From: Orychophragmus violaceus | Lineage: Eukaryota; Streptophyta; Magnoliopsida; Brassicales; Brassicaceae | Direction of reading: 5' to 3' | Length of the DNA: 64,000 nucleotides | Assembly: GCA_030180135.1 (NCBI GenBank) | Contig: CM058233.1 | Location: 61,400,500 to 61,464,499 of the forward strand | In this document: piece after piece, positions 1 to 10,571 of the stretch | Numbering within the stretch: position 1 is the stretch's first letter | How the letters are laid out: each line of letters opens with the position of its first letter | The notes under the pieces: model-generated | The model's database searches: none | Told to the model about the DNA's origin: nothing | Seen by the model: only the letters and a program-made list of their open reading frames with translations | Made by a program: the position numbers and the translations under genes

Positions 1-1324
1 TGATATTGGCGAGAAGTCGACTGCTCAAGTGGCAAATCCTTCTTCTAATCTTCCGTCGAAAGTCCTGTCCAAAAAGAGGCATGCGGAAGATAAGTCGGGT
101 CAGGAGAAGTCGGCAAAGAGGGCATCCAAAGCGAACAAATCGGCTGAAGACGCCTCTACTGAGATAGCGGCTTCTGATAAACCGGCTAAGCCGAGAAACC
201 AGTGGAAACGATTCTACGAATTTAATGGGAATGTCGCTGATTCGTCTGGCAACCCAAAGCTCTTTGCCTCTATCAAAGAACTTGTGTTGGTGCGACCTGG
301 GCGTGAAGTGAAAGAGGGGGAAGTCCGTCCGTCTATTCACAATTTTGCCTATCAGTACGCAAGCGAGGTTCCATTTATTGACAATCCTCGGGCATGCTTT
401 GATATGCTTACATGCGTAAGAGGAAACGAGCAGGATTGGCCGGTTTTGGAAGAGCTACCTCATTCAGACGCTATTCTCAAGCTAAAACAGGCCGAAGCAA
501 CCGTAAGTCTCCCTTTATCAGATTCTATACGTAGTTCGCTGATCTAACGAGACTATTATTTTTAGATGATCGCAGCCTCTAATCGCGTGGCTTTGGAAAG
601 TTCCTGGAGTGCGAAGAAGATGGTCGACGCGGTCACCAAGCGGGATGATCTCCTTAAGAAGATCAAAGGGGAGAAGAAGGCATTGGAGGCGAATAACCTG
701 GTCCTCGAGGGTAAGCTAAAACAGGCCGAGGAGAAGTCGAAAGCTGATCTTCTCAAATTTCAATCGGATAAAAAGAACCTGCATAAGTCCTGTGCCAATC
801 TGGTTCGTAAAGAGAGAGAGAGAGTCAAAGCCGCGGTTAGGGCGAAGGCTCAATCTCATTTCGACCTTATCCAGCGCTACGTCAAGGATCAAGAGGCTGC
901 CGTTGGGCTGCAAGTTAAGCAAGCCCAGATCTCTGGGCTTAAGAAGTGTCTGGTGAAACTTAACGGGGAGGGCGTGTCGGTTCCTCAGAACGTCTTGGAT
1001 CAAGTTACCGCTGATGAAGTTGTGGTGAATGCGGAGCTGGATGAAATGGAGGTCGTGACGAAGGAAGAGCTTACGTTCGTTCTCTCACCGGTGCATCATC
1101 CTCTTCTTAACATTTCCCATGACTCACCTCCTCCTGTTACAGAGGATGTCGACCAGTTCGGAACCAATCGTGGAGTAATCCCGGAGGCGATCCCTTCTAA
1201 TCTCGTTCATTCTGTTAGCTCAGAGATCGTGGCTTTTGATGGTGTTTCTAAGGCGCAGGATCGGATTGTCGAAAGGAGTGAAACCGAGAAGGTTAACGAG
1301 CCCGAGAAGTTGTCAGCTGATTGA
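1..1324 (+). CDS. Antisense accessory ORF of the Tat element: coiled-coil protein, 5' end outside window
   Basis: The frame is open from base 2, so the start codon is probably upstream; the GTG at 29 is not a credible start. Exon 1 ends at 502 and exon 2 runs 566-1324 (stop TGA); both junctions are phase 0. About 410 residues are visible. The N-terminal part is basic (Lys/Ser/Ala-rich), followed by a compact region containing W and FAYQYA. Exon 2 begins with a long heptad-rich, Lys/Glu-rich coiled coil (about its residues 15-115) and ends in an acidic, low-complexity tail. It is convergent to pol of the host element. Such antisense coiled-coil ORFs are known as accessory genes of Tat-type elements in Brassicaceae, and their function is unknown. 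I see no stop in either exon, so this part is better preserved than pol. Confidence 0.7.
503..565 (+). other. 63-bp phase-0 intron in the antisense accessory gene
   Basis: The segment starts with GTAAGT directly after an in-frame ACC codon and ends with TTATTTTTAG before an in-frame ATG. It contains in-frame stops, including TAA at 545-547. Removing it joins two coding blocks of the same style in the same phase. The length is near the lower end for plant introns. Confidence 0.75.
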
Positions 1325-1498
1325 TATCCCGTCTTTCTTTTTATGTTATATATCGGCTTTGTAATAACTTTTTATTTTGTAAGACCTTTAATCCTTTTAT
1401 GGAAAGTAAGTTATTTTTTATGTTATCCAAGCCCGATTTATATTGCGTTTTGGTCTGTTCTTGACAACTTCAACCAATTAAATGTGCTTCGACTTATG

Positions 1499-1800
1499 TC
1501 GGACTATTCTTGTTTCGACTTGTTCTTTTTTTTTTACAAATCTTAAACAGACAGCGACTTTCATTACGCGAATGTATTTAAATCGGACTATTCTTGTATT
1601 AAATGTGCTTGACAAATTCAATCAGATAGCGACTTTTGTTGCGCGGATATAATTAAGTCAGACTATTCTTGTATTAAACTTGTTCTTGACAAATTCAAAC
1701 AGATAGCGACTTTCATTATTCTAATGTAATTAAGTCGGACTATTCTTGTATTAAATTTGTTCTTGACAAATTCAAACAGATAGCGACTTTCATTATATTT
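1499..1800. repeat. Tandem array, four units of about 75-84 bp
   Basis: Units start at 1499, 1583, 1658 and 1735. Each opens with TCGGACTATTCTTG (the third has TCAGACTATTCTTG) and contains GACAAATTCAA (diverged in the first unit) and AGATAGCGACTTT-like sequence. The last two units are nearly identical, so the array grew by local duplication. It lies in the Tat 3' region. Confidence 0.85.
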
Positions 1801-2000
1801 TGCCATAAGGCGGTTTGCGAGGCTTATGTATGCTCGGCTTTATTCTAAGGGCAGGCGAATGTGCGAGGCTTAAGTGCTCGACTTATTTGTTATCGCCTAC
1901 CGCGAAGAATGTGCGAGACGGATCTCGGCTTTTCCTTACCACGATGTGCACCTCGTGCGCAAGAAAGACCACACCCCTGGCCAGGAGGCATGATGCTAGT

Positions 2001-2165
2001 GCGAGTTGCTTAGACTCGACTTTTGCGAACTAAGGAGTTCGGCTTTCTGCGAGTTTCTTAGACTCGGCTTTCGCGAACTAAGGAGTTCGGCTTTCTGCGA
2101 GTTTCTTATACTCGGCTTAGGTTTGCGAGTTAGAACTCGGCTTTTATTAGCGAGTTAGAACACGG
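2001..2165. repeat. Tandem array, 48-bp unit
   Basis: Units start at 2001, 2049 and 2097 with GCGAGTTKCTTA, then RCTCGRCTTT and AAGGAGTTCGGCTTTCT. Two shorter GCGAGTTAGAAC copies follow at about 2127-2165. Period is 48 bp for the first two units. It lies in the 3' region of the Tat element. Confidence 0.8.
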
Positions 2166-2302
2166 TTTTTGTTGGTATTAAGAATTTTTAACTTTTAATA
2201 AAAGGACTGACCTTATTTGGCTTTTGATGGGCTTTCAACGCGGTATATAGGCTGTAAAATAAAAAATTTATTAGATTTGCGACTGTGCCGATGAAGGCTG
2301 CC

Positions 2303-3788
2303 TACGTATCTCCCGAGGAAGAATCAAGTCGCTCGTAGTTCATATACATCCTTTTTTTCTTTCCCGTGATAGGCTTTAGTCGCTTCAGAAGTATTCTTTC
2401 AGGCTTGCTGAATTCCATGATCGCGGTAGAGCATTTCCCTTCATTGACTCGAGCTCGTAAACTTCTGGCTTGAGGACTTTTATAACTTTGTAGGGTCCTT
2501 CCCACTTCGCACCGAGTTTGCCTGCTCTCCACTCTTTGGTGTTCTCATAAACCTTGCGGAGGACATAGTTTCCGACTTGAAAATGTCGCTCCTTGACTTT
2601 CTGGTTGTAGTATCGAGTTGTGAGCTGTTGGTAATTCTGAATGCGGAGTAGAGCTCAATCCCGTTCTTCCTCTAATGTATCGAGAGCTTGAATTAGCATC
2701 TTCTCGTTGATCTCGGTATGTTACGGCATAAGAGATCCGCGAGAGTGTATATGTTCGCTTCCGCTGGAACCCTTGATTCTACGCCGAAGGCCAAGGAAAA
2801 TGGGGTAGCTCCGGTTTCGCGGCGAGGAGTCGTTCTATGCGACCATAGGACTCCATCTAGCTCGTCGGCCCAAACTCCTTTTTTGCTTTCAAGTCGTTTC
2901 TTAATGCCGGCAATGATAGTTTTATTTGTGGCTTCTGCCTGTCCGTTCCCTTGAGGGTATCTCGGTGTTGACTTGCTGAGTCGTATATCCCACTTCTTAC
3001 AGAACCCTTCAAAAAGCTTCGAGATGAATTGCGACCCGTTATCTGTGACGATCTCATAAGGAAGTCCGAACCGACTTATGATGTATTTCCAAACGAAGTT
3101 CTGGACTTGGACATCATGAATCGTGGTGTATGCTTTGGCCTCTACCCACTTTGTGAAGTAGTCGGTCATAATTAGTAAAAAACTTCTTTGATTGGATAAT
3201 GGTAACGGTCCAACGATGTCTATAGCCCATCTCATGAATGGGTAAGCCGCAGCCAAAGTTGTTAGCAGTTCTGTGGGACGATGTATGAATGGCGCATGAC
3301 ACTGACACTTTTCACACTTGTTGGAATAGGTTTCGCAATCGGCTATCATAGTCGGCCAATAGTAACCGTTAAGCTTGATTTTAAGAGCGAGTGACCGGCC
3401 CCCGGAATGATTGCCGCAGTCGCCTGAGTGTGTTTCTTCGAGAACTCGACGTACTTCATCTCCGTGTATGCATCTGAGAAGGATCTTGTTGGCTGAGTAT
3501 TTGTAGAGGTTATCATTGTTCATGGTATAACGTGCACTCCTGACTTTAAGTCGTCGCGCAGCCCACTTGTCTTCCGGAAGTTTTCCTTCAACTAGATATG
3601 ATCTTATTTACTGTCGCCAATCCTCGTTGTCATCTGTTAAGAGTGCAATGAGGTCGGTGTTTTTTGCTTGAATATCAAGACACATGTCGTCTTCGCCGTT
3701 CTGTACGATTGCGAGAGCGACATCATCAGGTTCTTCGTGGTTGCTTTCGGGAGGCGGGATGCTTGGCTTGTGAATTGTCTCCACTGGG
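2303..3788 (-). pseudogene. Integrase part of the Tat pol, broken
   Basis: On the minus strand the block at 3523-2693 holds an HHCC zinc-binding region (HSGDCGNHSGG ... CEKCQC) and the DDE core: AIDIVGPL for the first Asp, IVTDNGSQF for the second, and QGNGQAEATN for Glu. A degenerate C-terminal module with WEGPYKV follows at about 2620-2385 in another frame. An in-frame TAA at 3610-3608 interrupts the RNase H to integrase linker (3788-3611), and the C-terminus is frameshifted, so no intact protein can be made. The right edge at 3788 abuts the Copia-1 target duplication. Confidence 0.85.
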
Positions 3789-3793
3789 ATTCG
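3789..3793. other. Target site duplication of Copia-1, left copy
   Basis: ATTCG precedes the LTR start TGTTGGG at 3794. The same ATTCG follows the other LTR at 10572-10576. Five bases is the normal size for Copia integrases. Confidence 0.9.
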
Positions 3794-4568
3794 TGTTGGG
3801 ATTATGTCCTGAAATCACATTGTACTCACTCTAGAGATAGTTGTATTGTCGAGATCGGACAATTCATGTGATACTGGGTAGTCATAATGTTTTGCTAGAA
3901 ACCGCTTATGACAAATGAGTTGTAACTCATTTCCAGTATCGTGTGAACCTACAGGGTCACACACCTAAGCAAGTTGGACATAGTTCGTATGGGATTGATC
4001 ATTGGTATATGATCTGGTCGATGTTTATTGGATACACATCGAATATGAGTTTTAATGAGGTGTGTCGATCGACACCATTGGGTGCGTCGGTCGACACAAG
4101 ATGTGTGTCGATCGACACCACTAAGTGTGTCGGTCGACACAAGATGTGTGTCGATCGACACCACTAAGTATGTCGGTCGACATAAGGCCGAAACCGAAAC
4201 ATCAGTTTCGGTTTATGTCGAGGTCTGTATATAAGTGATCTTATAGATTCGACCTAGTAACAGAGCGCCGCCCATATAGTTTTTTTCAGAGAGAAAAAAC
4301 ACAGAAACCTCGAGAAACTCAGTTCCCAGGAGATCCGATTCCCGGCACTAGCATCCCGGCGGATTCCAGGTTGTGTGCATGTGGACTGCAGTGGAGGTGC
4401 AGCATCTGAGGCGCTCCAGAAATCTCGTTTATCTGACCATCTTCCGCTGCCAATCTCCAGGTAAACACGAGATCAGATCCATGATTCAATTAACTAGACC
4501 CTAGATCCTAGGCTTCAGGAACATGACAGCAATTCTGAATCTAGTAGAATTGGCTCGAAGTTCCTTCA
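3794..4568 (+). repeat. Copia-1 5' LTR
   Basis: 775 bp. A TATA box (TATATAAG) lies at 4228-4235. Upstream of it three 43-bp units of the paired-palindrome module run 4062-4183. A splice-donor-like CAG/GTAAAC lies at 4458-4466, downstream of the transcription start. It is 95 bp longer than its partner, essentially because the partner carries only one palindrome unit. Confidence 0.9.
4062..4183. repeat. Three tandem 43-bp paired-palindrome units in U3
   Basis: Arms are 4062-4075/4084-4097, 4105-4118/4127-4140 and 4148-4161/4170-4183, each pair separated by 8 bp. The arms read GTGTCGATCGACAC and a near copy with GTCGGTCGAC. The last right arm has both outer bases changed (ATG...CAT). The array lies about 45-165 bp upstream of the TATA box. 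Confidence 0.9.
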
Positions 4569-4569
4569 G

Positions 4570-4581
4570 TGGTATCAGAGC
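4570..4581 (+). other. Primer binding site of Copia-1
   Basis: TGGTATCAGAGC lies two bases after the 5' LTR end. It is the standard plant initiator-Met tRNA primer binding site. Confidence 0.85.
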
Positions 4582-4706
4582 CTTAGGGTTTTACATTGAA
4601 TCGAACCTATTCATAGAATTTGATGATTTAAATTCGTTCATTAGTAAATATGAGTTAGAACAGGTGAGATCGAATCTGATCAAAATCGACTCTGTGTTTT
4701 CGCACA

Positions 4707-5391
4707 GTGTCGACCGACACACTAGTGTGTCGATCGACACAGAGTGGCGAATTCGACAGAATCGGCGGCTAGGGTTTTTCGCGAAGAAAAACTGAAAGCC
4801 TACTGTGTCGATCGACACAGTTTGAGTGTCGGTCGGCACAGAGCAGATTCGGTACAGTGTCGATCGACACAGGTTGAGTGTCGGTCGACACAGACCTAGC
4901 GAATGGTTAATCGGTTCAATTGGATTGGACTGGTTATCATGCTTGGTTAAGTCTGAATAGATTGGTTTAAATTGGATGAATTGGTTCAATTGGATTGAAC
5001 TGATTATCTCAATTAGCATGAACCGATGGGTTGAATCAGTTTGATTGGATAAAACGGTTCAATTGAGTTGGAACGGTTATCACAATCAGTTGAAACTGGT
5101 TAAAACGGTTTAAAATTGGATGAATTGATTCAATTGGATTGAACCAGTTATCGCACTTAGTATAAACCGATTTGAATGGTTAAGATCAGCTTGATCTGAT
5201 AAGTCGGTTCAATTGGATTGAACCGGTTATCAAAACTGTCTTCGGTTAAGGTCTATGTCGACCGTCACACACGGGTTGTGTCGATCGACATGACCGGTTC
5301 GATGAACCGTGTTAATTGGATTAACCGGTTATTGAAGTCCGGTTTTGTTTGGTGGTGTCGATCGACAGACATAGTCTGCGTCGATCGATAC
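4707..5391. repeat. Leader hairpin array of Copia-1 (two hairpin classes)
   Basis: Class A, paired 14-bp palindromes: 4707-4740, 4805-4839, 4857-4891, 5255-5291 and 5378-5391 with its left arm at 5355-5368; spacers are 6-9 bp. Class B, short hairpins GGTTCAAT-TGG-ATTGAACC and variants: 4913, 4983, 5056, 5127, 5206, 5295 and 5311, about 70-80 bp apart. The block has no credible ORF. The peptides it seems to encode (SIDT, VDRHT) are only the palindromes in translation. Confidence 0.85.
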
Positions 5392-6113
5392 AGTGCTCGA
5401 AATTCTGGTTATTGAACCTTGAATTTGCAGAAACCAAACTCGACCTAAACCTTGATCAAAGCTTAGCTTCAATATGGTCAACTTTCAAGACTCGTTTCGT
5501 TGTGTGATGGTCTAGCCAAGAGCTTGGTGTCCACAATTACGTGAGTAAGGCAGGTAGTTATGTTGATGGATTTGCAGTGCTAAACATCAATAATTACATG
5601 ACCTAAGAGATTGATTTGCTAAACTTTTGGGTTTAGTTTCCTCAACTAAATATCAAGTAACCTTGATGTTTTGCCCAATCTTGTCTACTGTCAAGACTCG
5701 TGTCGTTTGTTGGATAGTCTTGGAGTCCTTGGATTCCACTGCAACATGAGTAAGGCAGGTGGTCATTGACAGACTTGCAGTGCGACTGTCAGTGATCACA
5801 AGACAGAAGAGATTGGTTTTACTTGACTGGGCTATCAGAAGTTCTGGGCCCAGAGACATCAGAGTGGATTAGACATAGTTTGTCTCATCCACAACCAAGA
5901 GTTGTACTGGGTACAATTAGCAATGATTTGCTTACCTAGATAACTAAAGTTTGGATGATGGCGAGTCGCCCACTCAGATTTTGGTGAAGTATGGATCTTG
6001 GATCATTATATTCATAGAGGAAACATTGTTTGAATATAATGCGAGTTTTCTTATTAGATAAGATTTCTCATGATATACATAACTAAATCTTTGTTTTTCT
6101 TGGATTTCAGCTT

Positions 6114-6449
6114 ATGTCTATGACTACTTTCTCGTTGCGATCCGTCCTTGAGAAGGACAGGTTAAATGGATCCAACTTCCTGGATTGGTATCGGAATTTG
6201 AGATTAATTCTCAAGCAGGAGAGCAAGGACTATGTTCTTGAAAAGGCTCTTCCAGAAAGGCTTGGGACCAATCGCTCGCATGCAGTATATGATGCTTGGA
6301 ATAAGCATTATATTGATGTGGTAGATGTGTGTGGTCTGATGTTGGCTACCATGAACTCGGACTTGAAGAGTCAATACGATAACATGGAGTCGCCAATAGA
6401 GATGATCACCAGCCTGAAACTGAAGTTTCAGCAGAGCAAGACATCATAA
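6114..6449 (+). pseudogene. Gag N-terminal fragment of Copia-1
   Basis: The frame from ATG 6114 gives about 111 residues matching the gag start of Copia-2 (FSLRSVLEKDRLNGSNFLDWYRNLR). It then jumps out of homology near 6440, where Copia-2 continues for another 120 or so residues. The central gag is therefore deleted. Confidence 0.8.
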
Positions 6450-9000
6450 AGGTTAAAATATTTGAGAAATCTTGTGTTGGCAAGGGTAGAGGCAGGGCCG
6501 TCCAGATTTGGAATCAGGATAAGCCTGTGTCATCTTATAAGCCCAAGTCAGGCCCGTCTGGTGTTAGAAAGTGCTTCTACTGCGATGAGTCAGGGCATTG
6601 GAAGAGAGATTGCATTAAGTTCTTGGAAGATTCACAAGAGATGAAGGAGATGTATGGTACTTCTTCTTCAGGTATTGTGTTATTACTTCAAGTTCTACGT
6701 TTGTATTGGATACTAGTTGTGGTACTGATATTTTGGAAATATTCAGGACCTAAGCAACAGTAGAACGTTGAAGAAAGGACAAGTGGAACTGCGTGCCTGG
6801 TATGAAGCAATGGTTGCTGCATGAGCCGTAGAGATTCTCCACTTGTAGGAGCTTTTCATACTTGGTTTTAGAAATTAAGTAATTGCTACTATGTATCTGC
6901 CTTGTGCAGAGATGTCTTTCATTTTCTTGTAAAGAATTTGGATGTTTTTCATTTTGATAAAAGACAAGTTTTGTTCTTTAGATCTTAATGAAATATCATA
7001 TGGTAGCACCCCGTTTGGAATGGGTTTTATATCTTAAACCAGCGTGAGTTTGAATATAACACAAATATTGAAGGTTTGAGTCTGATGACTCGAACTCTAC
7101 TTTTCCTTGGCATAGTCGTTTAACCACATAGAGTGAAGTAAATTCAGAAGTTCCATAGTTTTGGACTCATTTGATTATAAATCATTTGAGACATGAATTC
7201 TGCCCACTGGGCCAAATGACTAAGGCCCCTTTTAGCAGAGCTAAAATAAAACGGGCCAGAGGCTTATTGGGCCTTACAAATACTGATGTATGCGGCCCGA
7301 TGAGAATTAGTGCCAAAGGAAATATTCTGTACTTCATTACCTTATTGATGGCATCAATAAGTATGGCTGTGTTCATTTGATGAGACACGAGCAGGAATCC
7401 CTTAAGGAGTTCTAAGATGAAGTGTAGAACCGATTTGACAGAAGTATTGAGATCCTCGATTGGATCGCGGAGGAAAATACTTGAGTCATGAATTGGGTGA
7501 TCATCTGACAGAATGAATCCGATCTTATTATATATGCTCCGATTAATGATGAGTCACAGGAATCTTCCATAATCATTTAAGAATACGTTCTAAAATGTTT
7601 GTCTTTGCGCAGAAAAGGGTTTCAATCAGAATCAATTGAAAGACACCACATTGGATGTGGACTGAAAGTTTTTAAAATAAGTTGTTTCTGATAATTTGGG
7701 ATGGTAGCTAATGAGCTTGAACCCAAATCTGATAAGTTCTACCTCGCTGGTTGTCCTAGGGAAACCAAGGCTTAGTACTTTTGTTGTCCGGAACTGTGTC
7801 TTTTGAGAAAGATCGTACTTTCCAAAAGGAACAGTGGGAGTAAAAGTACACATCGAAGAAATTCGATAAACACAGGAGGCTGCTCAACCTGTTGAGGGAG
7901 AGCAGCGGTGAGATCTACAAAGTGTTGTAGAATCTACACCTGTGGAGCCTGAAATTCGCAGATCCGAAAGGATCCGTCACTAAACTCGGGAGTGATTTCT
8001 CGTAGCCGATTGTCGTGATCTGTTGATCATTGAAAAGTGACGAGCCTGCGAAATTCAAAGAAGCGATGGTGAGCCCCAACTCCGAAAATTTGCTAGGTAT
8101 GCATGTTAGCTTCACATATCCGTTTCTGGATTCAAGAAGACATCTTGGAGTTGGAATCAACATTCTGATAAAGTGGTCAAAAGTTTTGACTTGATCAGAA
8201 AAGAAATGAAACCATGCGTTTACAAGAAGACTAGTGGGAGCGTAATTGCCATTCTCACACTGTATGTAGATAACATACTCAATCTCATAGACGACATTCC
8301 GACGCTAAAGTCTTGCCAAGATTTGGGTCGGAAGTCAAATTTAACGATGGACATGGGAGAAGGCCGTAAAAGTTCTTGGAATAAGGATCCATTGGAATGG
8401 ATCAGAAAGGCTGATTGGATTATGTCAAAATCCTTATGTTGATAAGGTGTTGGACAGTTCATATGTGTTTAATTCCAAGAATGGCTTCATACCAAAGGTC
8501 TTATGGGAATAATCTAAGCCAGATGAAGTGTCTTGGACACTGGCTGAGCTGGTAAAAAATATTAGCAAGATGAAGTGTTTTTGAACACTGGCTGAACTAA
8601 TATTAATGAGTGTGATTGCTAATGCTGTTGCAATAGAATCCATCAAAAATGCCATATTTTGCGCTCGTCTAGATGCAGCTTACGCATAAAGCATGACGAG
8701 AAAATACCAATATGTTCTGGTAATAGTCACTGAACAGTTACCATAAATATCCCAAGTGTTTGAGGAACACTAAGGATAGGTTCGTGGTGAACTGATAAAG
8801 TGACGAACCAGTTGAAAGTAGTTAGACGGACAAAGACGATTCCCGGTTCCCACCTGGTTATGTCTCTTTGTCTGAATAACGGTGCTAGCTGTTGGAAAGG
8901 CTCCAAGCAGTGGACCGTAGAATAGTGCTTTTATCTGAATAGCGGTGTGGTTTGTTGGAATTGTTTCAAGCAATGACACCGCAGACTCTCCCACAACCTA
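6450..9000 (+). pseudogene. Gag zinc knuckle and pol remnants of Copia-1
   Basis: Fragments collinear with Copia-2 are visible in several frames. A gag zinc knuckle CFYCDESGHWKRDC lies at about 6571-6612. Integrase pieces with KMTKAPF- and DVCGPM-like sequence lie at about 7200-7380. The RT segment with VYKKTSGS and a YVDN motif (normally YVDD) is at about 8215-8270. RNase H scraps lie around 8830-9000. Many indels and stops exclude function. The decay is much heavier than the LTR divergence would predict. Confidence 0.75.
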
Positions 9001-9891
9001 AGCACGGAATTTATTCTGTTGCTGTAGGTATAAGATATCTGAAGAGATGATCTTGATTCCAGTGGGAGTAACTTTAGTTATGTTATAGTCTTTACATAGA
9101 CATGCTAAGGCAATGTTTTTGTAAATTAAAACTGACATCGGTATTATTTAATTATTGGATAATTAAGTAATGGTCCCAAAGTATTTTATGGTCATCATAT
9201 AAGTCATCAAGTTGAGGACTTGATCATGAAACCCTATAAGTGAAAGATGACATAAATTACGATCGTCCCTAGTCAAGGTTGTTGAAGTGGGACACCAATA
9301 ACCGCGAGAGACTAGCATGTGAGGTGACTGTTGGACTAAGTTTTATGGAGTCAACGATATGATTATCACAGTAAGTCACATAGATATATGTTGGTGAACA
9401 TATGATCGGACATGACCCGCTTAATGAGAACTCCACAGGATAGTTATATCAGTATCATGGGAGGTTCTCATTACGACTATAGAGTATAGTCCTTAGACCT
9501 GAGTTCATCATGCTTTCTAGCATATGAATTGGTGCGTTTTGACCTTGTCAAACGTCATTCCGTAACTGGCGGCTATAACGGCATTGCTTCGACGTATCAT
9601 GAAGTATGTGTAGAAACAGGTATGGAACAAGATGGGATTTGTCCCTCCTGTATAACGAGAGATAAATATCTCAGGGCCATCGAAGATTTGATACTGAGAA
9701 AATGCATGGCCGTGCTCAAACGAGGTGATTGTCAGTCGTTTGTTTTATCAGTATAGATCAGGAGTTCGATGAACAAGATGTTGGCTATAATAAGGATGAC
9801 ACCGTCTCTTGCCTTATGCCATATCGAGATATAGAGACGAAGGGATTATAGAAATAGATGATTCCAGTACAAGTGGGAGATTGTTGGGATT
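9001..9891 (+). other. 3' untranslated region and purine tract of Copia-1
   Basis: This is collinear with the 3' region of Copia-2 (30368-31191), sharing stretches such as CCCTATAAG and GGAGATTG. It ends with the purine tract AAGTGGGAGA at 9881-9890, directly before the 3' LTR. No gene is seen in it. Confidence 0.7.
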
Positions 9892-10571
9892 ATGTCCTAA
9901 AATCACATTGTACTCACTCTAGAGATAGTTGTATTGTCGAGATCGGACAATTCATGTGATACTGGGTAGTCATAATGTTTTGCTAGAAACCGCTTATGAC
10001 AAATGAGTTGTAACTCATTTCCAGTATCGTGTGAACCTACAGGGTCACACACCTAAGCAAGTTGGACATAGTTCGTATGGGATTGATCATTGGCATATGA
10101 TGTGGTCGATGTGTATTGGATACACATCGAATATGAGTTTTAATGAGGTGTGTCGATCGACACCACTTAGTGGTGTCGATCGACACAAGGCCGAAACCGA
10201 AACTAATGTTTCGGTTTATGTCGAGGTCTGTATATAAGTGATCTTATAGATTCGACCTAGTAACAGAGCGCCGCCCAGACAGTTTTTTTCAGAGAGAAAA
10301 AACACAGAAACCTCGAGAAACTCAGTTCCCAGGAGATCCGATTCCTGGCACTAGCATCCCGGTGGATTCCAGCTTGTGTGCGTGTGGACTGCAGTAGAGG
10401 CGCAGAATCTGAGGCGCTCCAGAGATCTCGTTTATCTGACCATCTTCCGCTGCCAATCTCCAGGTAAACACGAGATCAGATCCATGATTCAATTAACTAG
10501 ACCCTAGATCCTAGGCTTCAGGAACATGACAGCAATTCTGAATCTGGTAGAATTGGCTCGAAGTTCCTTCA
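9892..10571 (+). repeat. Copia-1 3' LTR
   Basis: 680 bp, TGTTGGG...CTTCA, followed by the right TSD ATTCG (10572-10576). It has one palindrome pair (10150-10163/10173-10186, 9-bp spacer) instead of three. A TATA box TATATAAG is at 10231-10238. Confidence 0.9.

Larger units (their letters stand above)
1325..2302 (-). other. 3' untranslated region of the Tat element, rich in tandem repeats
   Basis: This is the non-coding space between the antisense accessory gene and the integrase C-terminus. It is AT-rich and contains two tandem arrays annotated separately (1499-1800 and 2001-2165). No credible ORF lies here. The region is known to be hypervariable and repeat-forming in Tat/Ogre elements. Confidence 0.65.
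4461..6110 (+). other. Predicted leader intron of Copia-1, containing PBS and hairpins
   Basis: The donor CCAG/GTAAAC at 4460/4461 lies in the 5' LTR. The acceptor TTCTTGGATTTCAG ends at 6110, three bases before the gag ATG (6114). Copia-2 has the same arrangement (25235-26442). The segment contains the LTR end, the PBS and all leader hairpins. This is a prediction from splice-site appearance and conservation between two families. Confidence 0.5.
3794..10571 (+). mobile_element. Copia-1: degenerate Ty1/Copia retrotransposon inside the Tat pol
   Basis: It has two LTRs (3794-4568 and 9892-10571) that start TGTTGGG and end CTTCA, a PBS TGGTATCAGAG at 4570, a purine tract AAGTGGGAGA before the 3' LTR, and a perfect 5-bp TSD. 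It is related to Copia-2 and Copia-3, with the same order of domains and similar LTR ends. The coding region is shattered by deletions, frameshifts and stops. By eye the LTRs differ at roughly 18-20 bases over 680 shared positions, which is far less decay than the interior shows. Confidence 0.9.

Noticed and set aside
4062..4183. Resemblance to a CRISPR array (short repeats with near-regular spacers)
   Set aside because: The genome is a plant nuclear one, spacers are nearly identical, and the repeats are mutually complementary arms in an LTR. No cas genes are present.
4040..5415. Small ORFs on both strands rich in SIDT, VDRHT and CVDRR peptides
   Set aside because: They are the palindromic repeats read in frame. 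Both strands give similar peptides, as expected from palindromes, and there is no start context or conservation of a protein.
9529..9756. 75-codon ORF in the Copia-1 3' region
   Set aside because: The collinear region in Copia-2 is not open in that frame and no domain is seen.
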